NCBI RefSeq assembly: GCF_026230105.1 | Contig: NC_079476.1 | Coordinates: 1,819,209 to 1,883,208, forward strand | Direction: 5' to 3' | Length of the DNA stretch: 64,000 nt | From: Diorhabda sublineata | Lineage: Eukaryota > Arthropoda > Insecta > Coleoptera > Chrysomelidae | Part shown: positions 11,237 through 21,725 of the stretch, in pieces | Layout of the letters: the number at the start of each line of letters is the position of its first letter | Position numbering within the stretch: position 1 is the first letter of the stretch | Translations under genes and position numbers: made by a program | Notes under the pieces: generated by a model | What the model saw: the letters and a program-made list of their open reading frames with translations, nothing else | What the model was told of the DNA's origin: nothing | Databases searched by the model: none

Positions 11237-11599
11237 TCATGATTTATAAGACTGACGATGTTTTTTAAACTGTCACTATCTAGCTCAATACATCATAGAT
11301 GCTGATAGTTTCTCCTGTAGTGGAATTTCTCTACTAAAGAGTCACTGATCACAGAAAGGCGACTATCGCTTTCCTTATTATGCACATTGCTGGTGTTTTA
11401 ATCGTTCTCTGCACTGCCTTTACGTCGACAATCGATTGTTTTTAAGTCTCTAGGACAAACAAACCAGATCACAGATCACAGACTCTGAAGTCGGTGGAAC
11501 TATTGATTAACAGACGCAATTTAAAGTGTAAACAACCGTTTTTGCAGCTATGCGTTTGCTGTAGAAATCATAACCTCAATATTTTATATCTATTCATCT
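11237..11599. other. No recognisable feature
   Basis: Mixed-composition DNA between a mariner and a LINE fragment. An open plus-strand frame at 11494-11814 mostly overlaps the antisense of the LINE and is not considered a gene. Confidence 0.5.
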
Positions 11600-12170
11600 C
11601 ATCACTATTAACCAAAGATTATTTTTCTTCTTCTCATGTCGTCTTCTTATTGAAGTTTGTCGACTACGTTTTTAAATGCGTCTCTGTCCCTTGCAACATG
11701 AAGCAATGCTCTGAAGCTGAGATTTGTTCATTGCTTTATGTTACGAAGCCAGGATCTCTTCTTCCTGTCGATGCTTTTCTTTCCCTCTACTTTGCTCTGC
11801 ATCATGTTCTGTAGTATTTGTCGTTGCACAAAATATGTCCTATGTAAGATGTTTTTCTTATCTTAATCACTGCTAACAGCTTTCTTTTGCGACTAAAAAG
11901 CGTCTTAGTACTTCGTCGTTGTTGATTTTGTCAGTCCAGGGTACCTTCAGATGCGTCTATAGAGCCAATTCTCAAATGCTCAAAGTTTTTCGATCATTTG
12001 AGCTTTCAAGATCCAGGTTTCTAGTTTAATTGTAGAGGTTTATATTTCTGTTTGCAAACGTTGAAGAGTACTTGACAAATGCCTTTTGATCCATTCGAAT
12101 TCTGATGTTGATTTTTTCGTCTGCATCAATTTGAGCGTTTATGACTGAACCAAGATACTAACATTAATAT
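11600..12170 (-). pseudogene. Decayed LINE reverse-transcriptase C-terminal region
   Basis: Minus-strand reading gives, with several frame changes, the C-terminal domain common to Jockey/RTE-like LINE ORF2 proteins. 12155-12015 gives INAQIDADEKINIRI then KAFVKYSSTFANRNINLYN. 11960-11890 gives VPWTDKINNDEVLRR (the conserved W-D/K-x-x-N-x-EVL-RR block). 11810-11640 gives KVEGKESIDRKKRSWLRNIK and then HVARDRDAFKNVVDKLQ. These blocks lie after the RT active site in complete elements. No active-site YADD remains here. The copy is non-functional and 5' truncated, as is usual for LINE insertions. Confidence 0.8.
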
Positions 12171-12375
12171 AATTAAATTCATTATTTCTGTACCTTAATT
12201 GTTTAAACTGAATATGAAATTATTCTATTGTGAAGTCGATAAGAACCAGTTTTTTCACATTATTCCTGGTAGTATAAAAAATCATAATTTATTGCTAGAT
12301 TTTTTTAGATTTATGATAATAAAACGTAAGTATTCGATCCAAAAACTGTGTTCATGTTTTATAATCAATACCTAT

Positions 12376-12828
12376 TTACAATTCAGCATGTTCTAAACTA
12401 TTGGGTTGATAGAAGAAATCAGTGCCTATTCTATCATCCCTCTTTGGAAAAACATGGTCGTAATATTTTTCATGTTCATACTGCAAAGGTTTTGGTCTAG
12501 CCTTATCTTTTTTGTTATATTTTTTGTTACTTCTAACATATTTGTTATCGTTTGGCAGTGAATATCTGTGAGTATTGAAACCAGCTGATGTACCATACGA
12601 CCAATTGTCTTTTGATATTGAGTTTGTGTATCTATTAAAGCTATAATATTTGTTTTGTCGGCAATTATCGGTATCGTTATCAGATTCGAAGAAGTCGGTC
12701 GACAAGATACGAGTGTTTGTTCTGTCTGTATGTGTATCCATCAGACTAGAATAGAAGTTTTCTGCCTTTTGTTTCGACTCTCCTAAGCTACTTCTACCAT
12801 TGAATGTAAGTGTAGTGGGTTGTTGATG
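12376..12828 (-). CDS. Putative host 3'-terminal exon, 150 codons, unknown product
   Basis: This is the longest non-repetitive open frame in the window. It is open from a plausible 3' splice site (ATATAG at 12834-12829, with a CTAAC branch-point-like word about 20 nt upstream) to TAA at 12378-12376: 453 bp, exactly 150 codons plus stop, so the exon would begin in phase 0. The first internal ATG is at 12741. The protein is hydrophilic, rich in Asp, Asn, Tyr, Lys and Ser, with no membrane segment or signal peptide; the tail includes YEHEKYYDHVFPKRDD and GTDFFYQPNSLEHAEL. Codon and residue use differ from the Phe/Ile/Lys noise of neighbouring frames. No family is recognised. It could be the end of the gene that contains the exon at 41868-42009. 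A transposon origin is not excluded, but no element signatures flank it. Confidence 0.45.
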   Translation of the reverse strand, partial: HQQPTTLTFNGRSSLGESKQKAENFYSSLMDTHTDRTNTRILSTDFFESDNDTDNCRQNKYYSFNRYTNSISKDNWSYGTSAGFNTHRYSLPNDNKYVRSNKKYNKKDKARPKPLQYEHEKYYDHVFPKRDDRIGTDFFYQPNSLEHAEL

Positions 12829-13795
12829 CTATATGTACAGCAGTATGTTAGATTTGTTAGTATAAACCTGGCGGCTGAAACGGACGATCTGATTTCAAAA
12901 ACATAATTAACACACATATTTCAAATAATCTATTAATACCCTTTTATTCATGAGTACTTTTTAAACAACATTTTTTAATTTTCATAGTTTCCGAACGAAA
13001 ACAACTTTTTACTTATTATCGGTCAATTTAGACATTCGTTACATAACTTTACAACTAGCTAGAAATTGGTAGAATCGTTCAAAATATTATTATAAAGATT
13101 CTACAAATTTTCTCTATATGGAAAATTTTTTTAATCAATGTTAAATGTTACAAGAATGAGTTTTTCGTGATTTTCAGCCAAATGGTGAGTTTTATCATAA
13201 AAATACTCCAGACAAAAATTGTAGAACATAAAATTATCTACAAAAAATGTGTTGATAATTTTTTTCATACGAGCAACTGTTTCCGAGATATAACGATTCA
13301 AAAAGCTGGAATCGTCATTAAAATTTTTTTTTACTTGGTTTTTCCAATTAGTCCGGGAGCGGTCAATGTTGCCATGTGCAATCATATATCCAAGGATAAA
13401 ACAGTTGTATTCTTATGTATTTTGAGCAGCTGAATCCAAATATATCCGGTGTTTTTGCGAAAAACTGATACGTTTTATTTAAATCGCAATTGTTTAAACA
13501 AATTATGAACAAATAGTTTTTTCGTTTCGGATAATTTTTTTATGCATATATGGCCCATTTCAAAAAGATAAGGTCTCTTGTCTTTTTACCTTATAATGTA
13601 TACGAGTATTTAAAAATTTATGAATCAACGATTTTCACCATCTTTCGATGTTAATAAGTCTTAACCAACTAAACATTTTTAAAAATTAAAAAATCGTACT
13701 TATTCTTTGAACCTTGGTTTACAAATTGGTATACTTCGATATTAATGCAGGTCCGACGTTTGGCACTTATCGTAATTGACAATTAAACGCTTTAT
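12829..13795. other. No recognisable feature
   Basis: AT-rich DNA; the overlapping short frames at 13131-13433 on both strands are compositional noise. If the flanking exon calls are right, this is intron or intergenic sequence. Confidence 0.5.
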
Positions 13796-13799
13796 CAAC

Positions 13800-13860
13800 G
13801 TTGTAGATCGTGGCGACAAGCCTCGATCACCGCGAGCCGACCGCGAGCAGCTCTGTTCTG
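13800..13860 (+). other. Possible non-coding 5' exon in a GC-rich island
   Basis: 13800-14000 is clearly more GC-rich than its surroundings, with CG-rich words such as CACCGCGAGCCGACCGCGAG. It contains a good 5' splice site: CTGTTCTG followed by GTGAGC at 13861. A GC-rich patch with a donor but no ORF is what a first, untranslated exon of an insect gene looks like. The acceptor at 15171-15172 would give a 1.3 kb intron. The start of the exon cannot be placed. This is an inference from composition and splice words only. Confidence 0.3.
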
Positions 13861-15000
13861 GTGAGCATTTTATATTGCGCGGTGTGCAGATTTTTTTGTA
13901 CTGACATTCTCTCGAAGTTCAGAGTACTGAAACTGGGAGCGTATGAAGACGAAGATCTCTGGCAACTACAGCAATCCCATATGTAGCGTCTAGGTTGTGC
14001 GACTTTGCTTAGTTTCGTCTAATAAGGGCCTAAGCATAATAAAATATTTAAAACTGATCCTTTGATTTTTTTGATGGTTCCATTTTTATATAGTCAACAA
14101 CCAGGATTATTTTCGGCTCAGAATTATAAAGAATTAGTCACCAATTTATAATTTTTGGTTACTTTCGGAAAATCTGCTGCACCTGGGTTTTAAAAACAGT
14201 TAACTGAAAGTTTTTAATAACTTTTGGTTGGTATAAGATCGAATTTATGATTAGATATTAGATTAGACAAAATGTCAAGGATTGAGTAGCGGATTTGTTT
14301 GAAAAATGATGATTTCTGGGCCAACTGGAGATATTTACATCCATATGTAGATACAAATTTATATATGCCTGTTAATGTATATTCCAGAGGGTAATTTGAT
14401 AACTAAGTTGCTCGAAATTTAGCATCCAGCCTCATTGAATACATATAAATCATCCATTTGAATAATCAGTCTATCACGATCCGGGAACATATTCAAATTT
14501 GAAGAGCCGTTTATTCATTAAGTGTGAAAGTGTGAAAAATAGAAATTACTCATTTTATTTTATATACTTTGAATTTCTCCTTCTCAATTCATGGTATTTT
14601 CATGTTATTAGTTAATTAGATTATAATTTGAAGTTGCTTTTCTAAAAAAGTTAATTTTTTATCAAAGAAAATTTTATGTTATATGTATATTAAATGTCAA
14701 GTCGGTCTATGAAATTTTGATTTTATATTGGAAACTATGATTTAAGGAAAGAAAATCATATTTTATTGTATAATATTCGTATCGGTTTTAATAATATCGA
14801 ATTCATAGTAAAATTTGGAAGCAATTACGTATTTATAGAATAATATTATTTGTTTTCGAAAAAGCATTTATTCTACCTATATAAAAATAGATAAGTATAT
14901 ATACAATCAATAATATTTTTCTACTTTAGGTACCTATAACATAATTCTGAGCATCCCTATTATAATCCGAAAACCCTTCATGGCATCTCCATTATCCATT

Positions 15001-15060
15001 TAGGAAGGTTTGAATCCTCGTAGGAGGGTTTTGACCCTAGTAGGAAGCTCGATTACAAAG
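15001..15060 (+). repeat. 20-bp imperfect tandem repeat, 3 copies
   Basis: TAGGAAGGTTTGAATCCTCG, TAGGAGGGTTTTGACCCTAG and TAGGAAGCTCGATTACAAAG follow each other at 15001, 15021 and 15041. The first two each contain an internal inverted repeat (GGTTTGAATCC, GGGTTTTGACCC). It lies inside the putative intron 13861-15172. Confidence 0.7.
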
Positions 15061-15172
15061 TAATGTGATAGGTCCTAAGTTGAAGTGACAAGTTATGAAT
15101 GATTCTAAATTTCTATTCACGAATTTATTCATTTTATTTTTATTATCAATTTTACCTAACTTAGTATTTCAG

Positions 15173-15397
15173 ATCGTTCGTTTCCATTGTCGCCAAGTTC
15201 GAGATATACAAGTAGTGTGATAATGATAAAAAATCTAAACTAAAGTTACAAATTTTACCCTCAAGTGCCGAATGGTATTAGAAGTAGCGATAAAAACAAT
15301 TAACGCAAAATAGTAAATTGAAAAAAAAAATGTGTGAATGCGATGTGATCGGGCTGATACTGCTGATTCCTCGGCGGCTCAGATCATTTAAAATCAA
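15173..15397 (+). CDS. Putative second exon with start codon, unknown product
   Basis: It is bounded by a strong acceptor (CCTAAC branch word, then TTAGTATTTCAG ending at 15172) and a donor GTAAGA at 15398, giving a 225-bp exon. The first ATG with a good AAAA context is at 15330 and opens MCECDVIGLILLIPRRLRS, then FKI, in frame up to the donor. The coding part has balanced codons (CTG, CGG, GGG), unlike the AT-rich surroundings. Upstream, about 157 nt would be 5' UTR. If the donor is not used the frame ends immediately at TAA, leaving a 23-residue ORF. No downstream exon could be identified, so the product is unknown. Confidence 0.3.
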
Positions 15398-15987
15398 GTA
15401 AGATGGTTTGAGAATGTGCTCAGGACAGGAGTCTGCAGAGTGTTTAAAAGAGTGTCAGTGTATGAATACGGTGTATGTACATAGTAAAAATTATTGTGGA
15501 TCAAGAAAACTCAGCAGTGATAAAATATTTTACTAGAAATCAAAAATATTCCATGTAAACTAAATTTAAGCCGATACGTTGAATTATATTTTTCTAGAAT
15601 ACACTTTTTAAATTAAAATATCCCAAATATCAAAAGTTTAAAGGACTGTAACGAGATGGGTAGTCCTTGCTGACCAATTTGAGCTGCAACCAAAGATATA
15701 TTGAAGGTTGCAGTAAATTGGAAATGGAAACTGTTTTGTAAACATCTAATCCAAGTTTTCGTAACAGTTTCTTCTATGATCAGAAATAAAGAACAATACC
15801 TGTCTTGTGATGATTTTGTAGCTTTGTAAATACAAAAATTAGTGAGGTAAGTGTTGAGGACATTTTCATCATATTATTAGCATATTTGCTGCTGTTATAA
15901 ACTTAAGAGTGGTGTTGTTTGAAGCCAAAGTACAGTTGCGATTTTTGAGACATTTTAGAACAGCAAAGTTGGTTTTTTTGACTTATA
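15398..15987. other. No recognisable feature
   Basis: AT-rich DNA between the putative exon and the THAP fragment; no ORF or repeat stands out. Confidence 0.5.
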
Positions 15988-16453
15988 ATGGTGTTGAACT
16001 GTGTTGAATATAATTGCAATAATGTGCATGACACAAACAAGGCTCTTTCTTTTCAAACGTAAGTCTGTTTTCGATATTTCTTGCCACAAATATTTCTAAC
16101 CTTAAAAATGTTTTTGTAGTTTCCCTTTTAATCGTACAGAAATTTTTAAATTTTAGATAAGACCCTTATGCAGATTGGAATCTGTCGAGAACAAGTAGAT
16201 TATTCGGGAACATTCCCTACCATCAGATTAGCAAGATTTAACTGGTAATAAACGAAAAGTGTTAAAACTTGATGTCGTTTCGAATGTGTTAAATTTTTCA
16301 AAACATCTCAAAGACGTCACGGAATCTCGAAAAGAACCAGCACGACTAGTAAATTTTGAACGATATTCAGAACCAATGGAACTAGATCCTAATTTGAAAT
16401 GTAGAATGCACCGTTATTCCAAATTGTGGAATAATGAAATTCATGGAAAATGA
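15988..16453 (+). pseudogene. THAP zinc-finger gene fragment with intron, broken
   Basis: ATG at 15988 opens MVLNCVEYNCNNVHDTNKAL, the start of a THAP domain (M-V-x-x-C-x4-C). Exon 1 ends at 16058; a 61-bp intron (GTAAGT ... TTTTTGTAG, 16059-16119) follows. Exon 2 continues T-FPFNRTEIFK, the expected FP-block of THAP, and then meets TAG at about 16156. After frame shifts, 16236-16453 gives LTGNKRKVLKLDVVSNVLNF and further basic sequence up to TGA, resembling the KR-x-L-K-x-D-A-V-P end of the domain. The HCxxHF zinc ligands in the middle are not readable. THAP domains bind DNA and occur in P-element-type transposases as well as host regulators, so either origin is possible. Confidence 0.65.
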
Positions 16454-17458
16454 CGGAACTAATTTTAATCAAAAATTGCTAAAATGTTTTAACGTTAATG
16501 AGGTTTTAAGGTTAATTTAAGCAGTAATTGGGGTTTTAGATAGATTAGACTGAAGTTTCAGTTGTATATGTATTTTTTATTTGAAATATAATGCTTTTAT
16601 TTCTTAACACCTTGTATAGTCATACTTTGACTTTGTATACTTGATAATATTACGTTATTTTTCCCAAATATACGTTTAGAAATTCCAAAATGTAGATTTT
16701 ATTATAGTAGCGACGTAAAATCAGGAAGTCCATTTTATTGAATCAACTATTGAGTGAATCATATCATTCGGCCCCACTTTTGCAGCGGTACGTACCCGTT
16801 CCATTAATTTATCGAGCTCTATGATTACCATAAACCAAACCATAGACAACTGACAATTAAAATAGAGAGCAGAAATTTCCTATTGTTCTAAGTCGATGGT
16901 TCAAATTCAATCAATCAATTCAAGTAATCAACTTGTGGCTGAGGCTCATGTTGAGAGGATAGCTGATATTTTTCACAAGACCCTCTACAAATCGTTGACG
17001 ATTGAGAAAAGAAAGAGAAATTTTCAAATGATCAGTTGATCTTTGAAGATGAAATTGAAAAAAAAACTAGATGATAGGAAAAAGTTTTCCAAAAACTTTG
17101 GATTCGTTGTTTAAAGGAAAGTACTCATTTCCAATTTGCTGTAAACTATATACTATATGCTATTGATAATAATGAAAAAAATGTTCTTAGATCGTTTTTC
17201 ATACATCACGCATCGTCTTTATTAAAGTATGAATATTCTGAAATAAATGTTTTAGGCTTTGGAGTGTTTTTTAGAAATTACTTCGATTTTACACATAATT
17301 TTTGATTTTTTCGCTAAACTGTGTTGATCAAAATAGGTTTGAGCAATAAACCATTCAGAAATATTATAATTGATGTTGAACATTAGCTAATTCAATAACG
17401 ATTTTAACCAATTTTTTAACTGTCAAATTATGAACATCCAACCAATTTTATATAAACA
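16454..17458. other. No recognisable feature
   Basis: AT-rich DNA without ORFs or clear repeats up to the Helitron end. Confidence 0.5.
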
Positions 17459-18821
17459 CTAGCTTTTACCCGCGGCTTCGCTCCCATAGAATCTATTAAA
17501 TAAGTATCAGAAATCATTATAATAGAAAAGAACGAACTCTGTAGCTATATTAGAACCTGAGATATAAATCTTTGAATTTAGAAAAATTGCCAAAAACCTA
17601 CAAAAATCCATAACTCCACATTGAATGTCCGCGCCTAACTCCTCTCCAACTCAACCGATTTAAGTGTTCAAAAACTCAAAAGAAAGAGGGTATTTCGTTG
17701 AGTGTTCTTAAACTAAAACGAACTGCGTAGCTATATTAGAACCTGAGATATAGATCTTTGAATGTAGAAAAATTGCCAAAAACCTACAAAAATCCATAAC
17801 TCCACATTGAATGTCCGCGCCTAGCTCCTCTCCAACTCAACCGATTTAAGTGTTCAAAAACTCAAAAGAAAGAGGGTATTTCATCGAGTGTTCTTAAACT
17901 AAAACGAACTGCGTAGCTATATTAGAACCTGAGATATAGATCTTTGAATGTAGAAAAATTGCCAAAAACCTACAAAAATCCATAACTCCATAGTGAATGT
18001 CCTCGCCTAGCTCCTCTCCAACTTAACCGATTTAAGTGTTCAAAAACTCAAAAGAAAGAGGGTATTTCGTTGAGTGTTCTTAAACTAAAACGAACTGCGT
18101 AGCTATATTAGAACCTGAGATATAGATCTTTGAATGTAGAAAAATTGCCAAAAACCTACAAAAATCCATAACTCCACATTGATTGTCCGCGCCTAGCTCC
18201 TCTCCAACTCAACCGATTTAAGTGTTCAAAAACTCAAAAGAAAGAGGGTATTTCATCGAGTGTTCTTAAACTAAAACGAACTGCGTAGCTATATTAGAAC
18301 CTGAGATATAGATCTTTGAATGTAGAAAAATTGCCAAAAACCTACAAAAATCCATAACTCCATAGTGAATGTCCTCGCCTAGCTCCTCTCCAACTTAACC
18401 GATTTAAGTGTTCAAAAACTCAAAAGAAAGAAGGTGTTTCAGCGAGTGTTCTTAAGCTAAAACAAACTCTGTAGCTACATTAGAACCTGAGATATAGATC
18501 TTTGAATGTAGAAAAATTGCCAAAAACCTATAAAAATCCATAACCCCACATTGAATGTCGGCCTAGCTCCTCTCCAACTCAACCGATTTAAGTGTTCAAA
18601 AACTCAAAAGAAAGAAGTTGTTTCAGCGTGTCTCTATCTTGAATAGAACCTGAGATATTGAGGATAGAACTTGAGAATGGTGAAAATTAGATGAAATCCG
18701 ATGGTTGATGGCTGATCTGTGCATCAATACCTTTCATTGAAAAAAAAAATTAAGCAAATCGGTTGGGTAGAACGCCTGAACGGACTCGGAATGAAAATCA
18801 TCATTTTTTTAATGTATAAGA
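17459..18821 (-). mobile_element. Complete non-autonomous Helitron
   Basis: Read on the minus strand, the element begins TCTTATACATTAAAAAAATG (18821 leftwards) and ends GAAGCCGCGGGTAAAAGCTAG at 17459, flanked by A and T as Helitron insertions require (A|TC...CTAG|T). The GCGGCTTCGC..CGCGGGT region just inside the CTAG end can form the usual terminal hairpin. The 1363-bp body has no helicase or Rep reading frame. Most of it is a 186-bp tandem array. It would depend on an autonomous Helitron for movement and replication by rolling circle. It is a different lineage from the Helitron at 1-2365, though the 3' ends share GGGTAMA-x-GCTAG. Confidence 0.8.
17541..18656 (+). repeat. 186-bp tandem array, 6 copies, dimeric order
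   Basis: GTAGCTATATTAGAACCTGA (or close variants) occurs at 17541, 17727, 17913, 18099, 18285 and 18471, each 186 bp apart; a degenerate seventh start is near 18641. Copies at 17727 and 18099 share CACATTG and TTTCATCGAG, while copies at 17913 and 18285 share CATAGTGAATGTCCTCGCC and CTTAACCG. The middle of the array therefore repeats as a 372-bp dimer. Confidence 0.95.
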
Positions 18822-18954
18822 TGGCCTTAACTGATAAAACCTAATAAAGCTAGCTTATAGTAGAAGATCGAATTCGAGAGAGCTATATATCACTATCAAA
18901 TCGAATCCTGTTGAACTACGTGTATTCGAAATAGCTGATATCAATGAACATTCA

Positions 18955-19660
18955 TAAAGATACGTTGAGGGAATTTACATCTTCTTCTACTACGATGCCA
19001 TTACGAGGCTGTCGATCCAAATGGCTATTATCGCACGAGAAACCGCAACTCTGAAAATTTCTGTAGACGTCTATCCGAGCCATCTGCGCAAGTCTTTCAG
19101 CCATTAATTTTGTCTATGGCCAACCGATTGTTTTCCTTCGATCTTCCCTTCTATTATAATGCGGTACTGCAAACTTACTCTCCTTCATTGTCGTGAGAAG
19201 TTACCCATTTGCTGTAAGACCTCTATGTTTGTCTTATGTTCCATCCGAGATATCAGCAGGATTCGTCTGTAGACGTACATTTCGAACGCATCAATTTTTT
19301 TCTCCGTGGTCCAGCTTTTGCATCCGTGCAGAAGAAAAGTGAAGCATTCTGGTCGGGAGTTCCAGGCTGAGTTTGCAGTTTGCCAGAAGCGTTCTCATGT
19401 TGTTCAGAGTTTTCCGCGCTTGCTCAATTCTTAATATGATTTCGAGTTTTGAGTCGCAATTGGTGTATGAAGAGCGTGCCCAGACATCTAATAGATGACA
19501 CTTGTTCAATGATCTCTCCATGGAGTCTTAGGGTGGCGTTTCTTGGTATTTTTGAGAATACCAATAGTTTGGTCTTAGACGTATTCATATAAAGACCTAC
19601 ATCATTATAGAAAAATGCGATAGAACATGTAGGTGGAGCCCAACCACCACTGAACACAAA
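18955..19660 (-). pseudogene. Decayed LINE reverse-transcriptase C-terminal region
   Basis: Minus-strand frames give MNTSKTKLLVFSKIPRNATL followed by LHGEIIEQVSSIRCLG (19570-19480), then NCDSKLEIILRIEQARKTLN (about 19460-19400) and LLANCKLSLELPTRML (to about 19340). After another shift comes DAFEMYVYRRIL (around 19290-19255), then HKTNIEVLQQMG. This is the order of conserved blocks after the RT catalytic site in Jockey/R1-type LINE ORF2 proteins (KTK.M, YLG, RI..A, FEMW.YRR.L, T..EVL..M). The catalytic region is absent, so this is a 5'-truncated, frame-broken copy. Confidence 0.85.
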
Positions 19661-19689
19661 AATTTAAATAAAGTCCACGAATTCGTGTT

Positions 19690-20045
19690 GCAAGTTCGCC
19701 AAATAGTTGACGATTCACAAGTTGATGGAAACGATCGTCAAATTAAACGAATTATTCTTCGAATTGCTTCATAATCCATCGTATAACCCAGATCTGGCCT
19801 CCAGTGACTACTGGCTATTTACTGATCTCAAAAAAATGCTCGTCGGTATGGAATTCAGCTGAAATGAAGAAGCAATTGCTGAAACTGAAGCCTATTTTGA
19901 GGCAGAAGACAAATCCTTCTACAAGCACGACTTCTACACGAGAAGTAAGAGATTGTATTGTTCTTAAAGAAGATAAAATTGATTTTTGGCAAGGAAAATG
20001 TGTTTTCTTAGTTAGTCATACGACTTATTGAGTGATGTGTTCAAA
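19690..20045 (+). pseudogene. mariner transposase C-terminal fragment
   Basis: From 19728 the plus strand reads KLNELFFELLHNPSYNPDLA and SSDYWLFTDLKKML, the third catalytic block of mariner (consensus PYSPDLAPSDY.LF..LK). It continues NEEAIAETEAYFEAEDKSFY, the usual C-terminal helix, with a stop and a frame shift before the end. The third catalytic Asp (in SSDYW) is kept. The N-terminal two-thirds are missing. It is adjacent to, but of different sequence from, the copy at 20930-21720. Confidence 0.85.
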
Positions 20046-20893
20046 ATTTGGTTCCAAATTAGATGTTTAACTGTTTGGGATTAAAAAAAAAGGTTAAAAT
20101 CGATAAACTTCTACGTGAGCCTTCCAGTCTTAATTTATATTATAAAGTTGTAATCAATATCTGTTGAGTAATTAAATCACTAACAGGAATATTAGAATTA
20201 CTTGCAATATTATAAAAATTTTTGGAACTTTGAAGATTTTGCCAAGATTGATTCACAAAGTTGTTTCAAACTTATATAATCAATTAATTCAATTTCAATT
20301 TAAATAGAATTTGTTCATATGCTGGAAATCTTTTTTTTTTATAAAGAATCATTTTTATATTCAAAAATATATATAATATTGCCACACCCACATTAATTTT
20401 GTGTATATTTGGATAAATTTAATATGAATTTCATTATAAAAGTCGAAGGGGTTTTTGTCATTTGACCGAAGTTGCTGCAAATTGTTATACCAAATGGAAG
20501 ACTTGTTATTTTGAATGTGTTCAATTGGAAATTTCCTTTTTGATAAACTGAGTATTTTCATAAGAAAGTTTATAAAAAATTAATGATTTTTAGAAGAATT
20601 TTCTTGTTCTATTCCTTGTGATATTTTTATAAAGACTGTGTAGGAAATGCGATAAAAAACCTTGAAGTTGAAACAGTGATAAAATTTTTCCAAGATCTCC
20701 ATGGAAGATTTTCACTATTTAATGATTTTCTTATATATTTCTTTAATGGCTTTATAATATTAATCCAAAAATTCTTAAGAATACGTATGAATCAATTAGG
20801 ATTCGAGATCATTGTTTTTCTTGATAAAATAGTAGGTGGAATGGAAACTCATAATAAATGGATAACGAATTGAAGTGAAGTTAATTCGATATA
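20046..20893. other. No recognisable feature
   Basis: AT-rich DNA; short frames at 20361-20561 (-) and 20676-20873 (+) look like compositional noise. Confidence 0.5.
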
Positions 20894-20919
20894 CTAGGTA
20901 CTACTAGTATAGTACCTAG
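20894..20919. repeat. Perfect 10-bp hairpin with CTAG-rich loop
   Basis: CTAGGTACTA (20894-20903), loop CTAGTA, then TAGTACCTAG (20910-20919). The arms are perfectly complementary. It lies just before a mariner relic. Confidence 0.9.
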
Positions 20920-20929
20920 CTAGTAGACA

Positions 20930-21725
20930 TAGTAGACATTTCAACAAATGCGTTACACCGAATATTAACTGAAAATTTGGACATGAAAAAGCTGTGCGCG
21001 TTTGCTCTTAATGGAATAAAAACAGCGCCGTGAAGATGTTGTCATCGAGTGTTTGGCCGTGTCTCACAGAAATAAAGGCGTTTGATAACCATGGATGGAA
21101 CGAGGGTCCATCACTTCACAACCAAAACAATGGACTCAAAAGAGAGAACCGGTCCCGAAGAAGGCAAAGACCGTTCCATATGGAGGCGTCGGTTTTTTAG
21201 GATGCGCGTGGGATAATGTTCATTTAATATCATGAAAAAGGCAAAACTATTAATGACGAGAATTATGCCAATATATTGCAAATTTTGGGCAAATAAATAA
21301 AGCAGAAACGGCCGCATTTGCCTAAGAAGAAAGTGTTGCTTCGTTAAGACAATGCACCAGCTTACACATCAATTATTGCAATGGTCAAATTGATAAATTA
21401 TAGTTTTAATTGCTACCTATTTGCCAGATTTAGTCCCCTCGGAGTATTTTCTGTTCCAAGATTTTGAAAAATGGCTCGTTAGTTAAAGTTTAGCCAGCAG
21501 GTGATATCGGCAGTTGATGGCAAATTTGGGGAGCTTGACGATTCTTTCTACTTTTGGTACCATCCTCGTAGAAGCTTATTTTATTGTATCTTTGCCATTC
21601 TTGCAGGAACAGACGGCTTTTTATATAGTCTCACAAGAGAAAAAAAGCATCTCAATGTTTGAGGTGGCCTGCAGTTGGTTCTCCTTTGCCTCATAAGGGC
21701 ATTGTAATAAACTGAAGCACCATAA
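20930..21725 (+). pseudogene. mariner transposase, most of the protein, broken
   Basis: Plus-strand frames give LTENLDMKKLCARLLL (about 20965-21015), KQRREDVVIECLA, then MDGTRVHHF near 21092 (the first catalytic Asp block, normally DETWV.H). PKKAKTVP follows, then RPHLPKKKVLLRQDNAPAYT-like text at 21310-21370 with a stop in front of DNAP. The last block is LPDLVPSEYFLFQDFEKWLV (about 21420-21480), where the usual catalytic Asp of PSDY is Glu. Several stops and frame shifts are present. The N-terminal DNA-binding part and terminal repeats are not visible. The closest pattern is the D34D mariner superfamily. Confidence 0.9.

Noticed and set aside
11494..11814. 106-codon plus-strand frame as a gene
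   Set aside because: It overlaps the antisense of a LINE C-terminal region read clearly on the minus strand.
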